From positions 1-17,942 of the forward strand of contig CANKNP010000062.1 of assembly GCA_947483545.1 (NCBI GenBank): a stretch of DNA of 17,942 bases, read 5' to 3'. Positions 15,801 through 17,942 of the stretch are shown one piece after another. The DNA is from Deltaproteobacteria bacterium. Lineage in GTDB: Bacteria; Myxococcota; UBA796; SXON01. Under the pieces are notes generated by a model that ran no database searches, was not told where the DNA came from, and saw only the letters and a list, made by a program, of their open reading frames with translations. Position numbers and translations under genes: made by a program. How positions within the stretch are numbered: the first letter of the stretch is position 1; each line of letters opens with the position of its first letter.

Positions 15801-15928
15801 CTGCCCGGCAGAACCGCGTGGCTTGCTGCGAGCTCCGATCCGAAGCGCTCAAGGCGATCCGCGCTGTACACGTCCGCGCGGATCGGAGGGGTCAGCGACG
15901 GCGGTGAAAACCAGGGGAATGATCGCAC
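9893..15928 (-). CDS. Cyclic beta-1,2-glucan synthase (NdvB/Cgs type), truncated after the first GH94 N-terminal domain
   Basis: 2011 residues of an inner-membrane enzyme that builds cyclic beta-1,2-glucan from UDP-glucose for the periplasm. Order: N-terminal region beginning PIRADVYSADRLE, an N-terminal membrane pair (about 398-450), GT84 glycosyltransferase with TLDSDTRLP (about 613-621) and QHRWARGDW (about 763), membrane segments at about 796-838 and 936-972, the glycoamylase-like cyclisation domain (about 1030-1500; SPTNIGLYLLS, HLYNWYDTQ, FSIGYNVEDRRLD, YFAHHQGMS), then a GH94 N-terminal-type sandwich (from about 1566) and LWRLGISGDRPILL (about 1895). Family members are about 2,800 residues; this one stops at SISEQVLR with the second GH94 sandwich and phosphorylase missing or severed. 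In Brucella Cgs the C-terminal phosphorylase controls glucan length. The GTG start at 15928 has AGGA 5 bases upstream. Confidence 0.9.
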   Translation of the reverse strand: MRSFPWFSPPSLTPPIRADVYSADRLERFGSELAASHAVLPGRHRGRPVLSRLQDNRRALFYASRVIAGDARDGLPIPPTGEWLIDNFGLVEDQLREIEEDLPPGFYWELPKLAMGEQAGYPRVYALAWAYVEHTDSRFDLDSLRRFVRAYQPAQPLTIGELWAIAISLRLVLIENLRRLGDSIMLRRSERALADVVADELLDPGKAGRSRRRLSSMAGAPLTAAFAVQLLQRLRDQDPVTTPGLQWLDTHLAGQGTTAEDVVREEHLQLAAMQGPVRDGITSMRAISGVDWAEFVEEVSLLEAALRGSVAGARPALSSPVDFATRDQYRHAVEALARRSTWTEEAIGRLAWEKAQTSEGARTSDVGYSLLSTGLDALKTEIGYRPTVWERFRRAIPISPTLGYLGTLALTTTAVLAMPLALAAEHLAPAFELITLGLLALIPASELAVGLVNRLVARCCGPRRLPRLELLAGVPPELRTMVVVPTILTDEAEVHALLERLEVHFLANDDGELWFALVSDWADAQVERSPADDALHTLAREGIDALNARHGARFLVLHRGRRWNPREGRWMGWERKRGKLHELNRLLRGAKDTTFLQLDSAIDLTALRVRYVITLDSDTRLPRGVARRLVGAIAHPLNRAVFDPVSGCVVEGYGILQPRITPTLPETGEGTLAQRLYAGPAGLDPYAFAVSDVYQDLFDEGSYIGKGIYDIDAFERSLEGRVPENTMLSHDLFEGLHARAGLISDVELYESFPAHYQVAAARQHRWARGDWQLLPWLWASAPFPVIGRWKLLDNLRRTLVAPLSLATLLAAWLLPDGRPWIWTCFVGATMLIPLVLPVFLESLSPPRGVALRGFFQGIVADLGAALLRGGLAVALLPEQAFQMADAVIRTLSRLAIRNFGRGTFGEVRLLEWVTAEQVRLGAQKGLRSFQLQMARSIGVTILALLTVVSAAPHAFFIASPFAVLWVVSPALASWISRPARPPARSRLDAAGVRELRLTARRTWRYFEAFVTEADHHLPPDNFQEDPAPVLAHRTSPTNIGLYLLSAVSAHDFGWLGTRAFVERVDRTLTTVESMERHLGHLYNWYDTQTLAPLPPRYLSTVDSGNLAGHLIALQQACLELSSYTPNISRAFAGIGDALAITQDAIGATAGDRRGGSVRRAQLDESAAEIAGLLNSAPREDVWIALSLAAEVLVDTADALSQERGGEAYVLVREWASVVRAAILGHARDHGAADGDESPFLLGQHEGPMPAQLKRLAERAERLAMGVDWKALYDPVKRLFSIGYNVEDRRLDKASYDLLASECRLASFVAIARGDVAADHWFRLGRRLTPIGAGSALVSWSGSMFEYLMPELVMSVPERSLLAQTDRIVVARQIRYGADRGVPWGISESVYNARDLALTYQYAPFGVSGLGLKRGLAGDLVVAPYATALAAMIDPVAARKNLQCLAAAGASGRFGLYESVDYTAARLPEGVRSAVVKAYFAHHQGMSIVALCNVVGGPAGRFSTRRRFHASPMVQATELLLHERTPRNVGLPAALHTEEESMHLHIREVVPPVLRRFSSPHDPLPATHQLSNGRYSVAFTAAGAGQSLWKGLAVTRWREDETLDAWGSFVYVRDVVSGKVWSAGHQPVGLEADSYEALFHEHHVEIHRRDGSISTLLDVVVSSEDDAEVRQVTLINHGLRVRTLDVTSYAEVVLAPDSADAAHPAFSNLFVETEYEPGVEALFASRRPRSSTEARVWAAHLSTVRSGGASGVQFETDRARFIGRGRTARTAAAILDGHPLSNTVGAVLDPIFSLRRRVTLAPGQKVQLTFTTLVGADRGRLLALCDAYRDGGIFGRTLGQAWTHSQVQLRHLGIDPEEAQLYQRLASRILYAGPTMRAPKAILARNHLGQSALWRLGISGDRPILLGRITAVEDREFVRQLVHAHCYWRMKGLTIDLVILNDEVHSYVHEVAFALQSQLDGLIRSSHFAGLENGVHLIRGDVLPPTERDLLLTAARVVIDARDGSISEQVLR
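9894..9910 (-). other. Apparent deletion junction inside the glucan synthase gene
   Basis: In the upstream frame the sequence reads SISEQV then LR-stop; family members have a SLAEQV-like segment here followed by a second GH94 N-terminal domain. In the downstream frame the same bases read GPPL leading into MGGGDWNDGM, which belongs several hundred residues later. Both matches end within about ten bases (around 9899-9908), so this is the probable join. A G9 tract (C9 at 9883-9891 on the plus strand) sits just downstream. Confidence 0.65.
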
Positions 15929-16242
15929 GGGGGTCCTGGGTCGGGGCGTGGGGCGGCAAAGCCCACGCCATCGCAGGTTTCGTGCCCCGCGGGAACCCCT
16001 GTGCTTTCAGAACCTTAGGAGTGAATTCTTCACCCCAGTGGGGAGAGATCCACGTCAAAAGGATGGGGCGTGCGTCAATCTGGTGTGGCCATCCGCCGAT
16101 CCGCGCGCTCGGCGAACCTCGCGCGCGGCTCGGCGGTCTCTTTGCACCGTTCCTACCGGCGGAATGCGACGGTCCGTCGAAGACGCCGGGCCCGCCGCCT
16201 TCCACCTGGAACGGTGCGGTTTGGGGCCAGCCCGGCTCCAGG
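15929..16242. other. 314-bp intergenic region upstream of glucan synthase
   Basis: No gene is supported; open frames here are shadows. It holds three short palindromes: CGACGG-t-CCGTCG (16167-16179), GTGAA-ttc-TTCAC (16021-16033) and CCCCA-g-TGGGG (16033-16043), the last two abutting. It also contains arms CCTGGA (16205-16210) and TCCAGG (16237-16242) beside the Mur ligase stop. A sigma54-like element lies at 15972-15987. The stretch 16008-16034 is locally richer in A/T than its surroundings, as expected for a control region. Confidence 0.5.
15972..15987 (-). promoter_or_regulatory. Possible sigma54 (-24/-12) promoter for glucan synthase
   Basis: On the minus strand GGGCACG-AAAC-CTGCG matches the TGGCACG-N4-TTGCA consensus at 9 of the 12 fixed positions, with the invariant GG and GC separated by the required 10 bases. 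It lies 44 bases before the GTG start. The palindromes at 16021-16043, 35-70 bp upstream, could serve an activator, but are close for an enhancer. A chance match is possible in GC-rich DNA. Confidence 0.3.
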
Positions 16243-17868
16243 TCAAGTCATTCCAGGGTCTTGGCGCCCCTTTGTGTGCGCAGCGCCCGGGCTGGCCCCC
16301 CCCATCCGTCCCCGCACCCGCGCGACCACCGACACAGCGTCGACATGCGCGAGTACAAGTAGAAAATCCCCGGCCCTCAATTCCGACAATGCAGCGTCGG
16401 TGGCCGCCAGTTCGTCCGGCCAGGACGTGCTCTCGACCCCGCCGGCCTTGAAGATCGCCGCCATGCGGTCGGTGACCTCGCCGAGGGCGCGGCCCCGCAG
16501 GTACTTGACCATCTCCTTCAGGTAGACCTTGTCGGGCCGCATGCCGAGCGCGGCGTGGGTGAACGCATCTTGGAGCTCAAACGGCCGGTCGCCGGCCTGG
16601 CCGACCACAAGGAGCCGCCGCCGGGCCTCCCACGCAAGCGCCAACGCCGCCAGATGCCGCATCCCTTCGACGTTGTGCGCGAAGTCCACGAACACGGTGG
16701 CCTCCCCCCCCGGCACCTGCACGACGAACAGATTGCCGCGACCCGCGGAGTGCTCCGGATCCGGCGTGAGCGCGCGTAGGCCCTCGCCGATCACCTCGGG
16801 CGGCAGGCCCATCGACGCTCCGGCGAGCGAGGCAGCGAGCGCGTTCTCGACGTTGTGCATCGCCCGCCCGCCAAACGTGAGCGGCACGTCCACCACCGTG
16901 GCCACAGGGTAGCCGTCCACGACAAACTCGCCGCCTTTCACGCACGCATCTGCAGGGCGATGTGCGGAGAACCAGCGCACCCGCACGTCGGGCCTTCGCG
17001 CGCTGAATCGGCTCACAATTTCGGGCCAACGCCACTGATCGGCGTTCAGCACCAGCGTCCCACCCTGCCGCAGGCCATCCGCGATGAGGAGCTTGACCTC
17101 TGCCATGCCGTCCACCGTGTCCACGCCCCACTCGCCCAGGTGGTCCGCGCTCACGTTGGTCACCACGGCCACATCGGCAAAATCCACCTGGACACCGCGC
17201 CGCAAGATGCCGCCGCGGGCGGTCTCCAAGATGGCGAACTGTACGCGTCCGTGGCGGAGAACCCGCCTGGCCGCCCCCGGGCCCGACCAGTCCCCGCGCT
17301 CCACGCAGCCCGCCCCGACGAAGATCCCGTCGCTGCTGGTGTGCCCAACGGTGAACCCCTTGGCGGTCGCCATCGCCGCGAGGAACCGCGTGGTGGTGGT
17401 CTTCCCGTTCGTGCCGGTGACCATCGCGACGGGGATGCGGGAGAGGCCGCCGAGGCTGCGAGGGGTCGCGCGGGTGCCGAACGTCGCGGAGTTGGCGCCC
17501 AGGCCGATGGACAGCCCCTCGTCGTCGATGAGGAACGGGAGCGAGCGCGCGATGGCGACCTCGCGCAGGCGGGTCCAGTTGGTGACACGCCCGGCTTCGA
17601 TGTCCCGGCGCGCCTGGTAGGGGCTCGCGGAGGCGTCGAGGATCAGGCGCTCAACGGCCTCAGCGGTGGTCTCGACCACCTCGGGAGCGGAGCGAACGCC
17701 GAGCGCGACGTGGCTGGGGTAAACCCGCTGGGAGAACGGGCCGAGGGCAGCCAAGCGGTCGGCCAAGGCCGTGATCTCGGCGGTGGTGGCCCGGACATGG
17801 GCGACCGCACCCGGACCGTCGAGGTCGAGCGTGGGGCCCACGACGTAGCGGGCGCCTAGGAATTCCAT
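16243..17868 (-). CDS. Cyanophycin-synthetase-type Mur ligase without ATP-grasp domain
   Basis: 541 residues. Residues 144-540 match the C-terminal Mur-ligase half of cyanophycin synthetase (CphA): P-loop VTGTNGKTTTTRFLAAM (150-166), GHTSSDGIFVGAGCVERGDW (175-194), LETARGGILRRG (214-225), VTNVSADHLG (236-245), LVLNAD (272-277), the AMHNVENALAA centre and FVDFAHNVEGMRHL near the C-terminal domain. In CphA this half adds the side-chain Arg to an Asp backbone using ATP, while a separate ATP-grasp half extends the backbone. No ATP-grasp domain is present. The first ~140 residues include LPFLIDDEGLSIGLG, which resembles the start of the CphA ATP-grasp region, so the protein may derive from CphA by internal loss. 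It probably forms an ATP-dependent amide bond on an unknown acceptor. ATG 17868 has AAGG about 10 bases upstream. It is 314 bp upstream of the glucan synthase and on the same strand. Confidence 0.85.
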   Translation of the reverse strand: MEFLGARYVVGPTLDLDGPGAVAHVRATTAEITALADRLAALGPFSQRVYPSHVALGVRSAPEVVETTAEAVERLILDASASPYQARRDIEAGRVTNWTRLREVAIARSLPFLIDDEGLSIGLGANSATFGTRATPRSLGGLSRIPVAMVTGTNGKTTTTRFLAAMATAKGFTVGHTSSDGIFVGAGCVERGDWSGPGAARRVLRHGRVQFAILETARGGILRRGVQVDFADVAVVTNVSADHLGEWGVDTVDGMAEVKLLIADGLRQGGTLVLNADQWRWPEIVSRFSARRPDVRVRWFSAHRPADACVKGGEFVVDGYPVATVVDVPLTFGGRAMHNVENALAASLAGASMGLPPEVIGEGLRALTPDPEHSAGRGNLFVVQVPGGEATVFVDFAHNVEGMRHLAALALAWEARRRLLVVGQAGDRPFELQDAFTHAALGMRPDKVYLKEMVKYLRGRALGEVTDRMAAIFKAGGVESTSWPDELAATDAALSELRAGDFLLVLAHVDAVSVVARVRGRMGGASPGAAHTKGRQDPGMT

Positions 17869-17942
17869 TGCGGGGGGCCTTGGGGTCGGGGGCTTCGGTT
17901 GGGACTTTTCTTTCCTGGGGGGGCCCGGCTGATGCCGGGCCC
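17869..17942. other. Right-edge flank with perfect hairpin
   Basis: Upstream flank of the Mur ligase gene. It contains a perfect 9-bp stem GGGCCCGGC (17921-17929) / GCCGGGCCC (17934-17942) with a TGAT loop ending exactly at the window edge, and a TTTTCTTT run at 17906-17913 on its left. The T-run is on the wrong side for a rightward terminator and would be an A-run for a leftward one. Its role cannot be judged without the next bases. Confidence 0.45.

Noticed and set aside
12584..15907. Plus-strand open frame of about 1,100 codons
   Set aside because: It is antisense to the glucan synthase, whose GT84 and cyclisation motifs are clear. The antisense product is Arg/Gln/Gly-rich without domains.
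16855..17859. Plus-strand open frames opposite the Mur ligase
   Set aside because: They are shadow frames of a gene with an unmistakable P-loop and CphA-type motifs.

Overview
The window is GC-rich bacterial DNA, apparently chromosomal, with tightly packed genes and very little non-coding sequence. Many products are lipoproteins with short signal peptides, Asp/Thr-rich tethers and DxDxDG-type loops. Together with an OmpA-type protein and an NdvB-type cyclic glucan synthase, this points to a Gram-negative bacterium, most likely a myxobacterium-like (Myxococcota or former Deltaproteobacteria) lineage. That taxonomic call is inference from gene style only. I see no tRNA, rRNA, CRISPR array, integrase, transposase or phage gene.

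Layout. (1) 1-238 is non-coding and carries a strong hairpin just past the first gene. (2) 239-5024, minus strand: a secreted protein with two galactose-binding/discoidin-like domains, a large lipoprotein with three copies of an internal domain, a DUF4870 membrane protein, a second lipoprotein with two copies of what looks like the same domain, and an OmpA C-terminal-domain protein. The last three form an apparent operon (OmpA-like, then lipoprotein, then DUF4870) with a TGATG coupling at the first junction. (3) 5078-6636, plus strand, diverging from the OmpA-like gene over only 53 bp: a lipoprotein with a (Asp-Thr/Ala)n tether, overlapped by an alkaline-phosphatase/sulfatase-superfamily enzyme. 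(4) 6637-6909 is a convergent intergenic region with a nested inverted repeat. (5) 6910-15928, minus strand, in transcription order: a cyclic beta-1,2-glucan synthase (NdvB/Cgs type) broken into a 2011-codon part and a 326-codon part, a small membrane protein, RsmG (GTGA overlap), and an L,D-transpeptidase lipoprotein that overlaps rsmG by 32 bp. (6) 16243-17868, minus strand: a Mur ligase of the cyanophycin-synthetase type that lacks the ATP-grasp half.

The shared theme is the cell envelope: osmoregulated periplasmic glucan, peptidoglycan binding (OmpA domain), peptidoglycan crosslinking or lipoprotein anchoring (L,D-transpeptidase), and several lipid-anchored surface proteins.

The points most worth a second look are: the apparent out-of-frame deletion of roughly 1.5 kb inside the glucan synthase gene, which could be real or an assembly collapse; the domain shared by two neighbouring lipoproteins; the stand-alone cyanophycin-synthetase-like Mur ligase; and the transpeptidase with a degenerate LytM-like N-terminal half. 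I did not find clear evidence of a wholly new multi-gene system.
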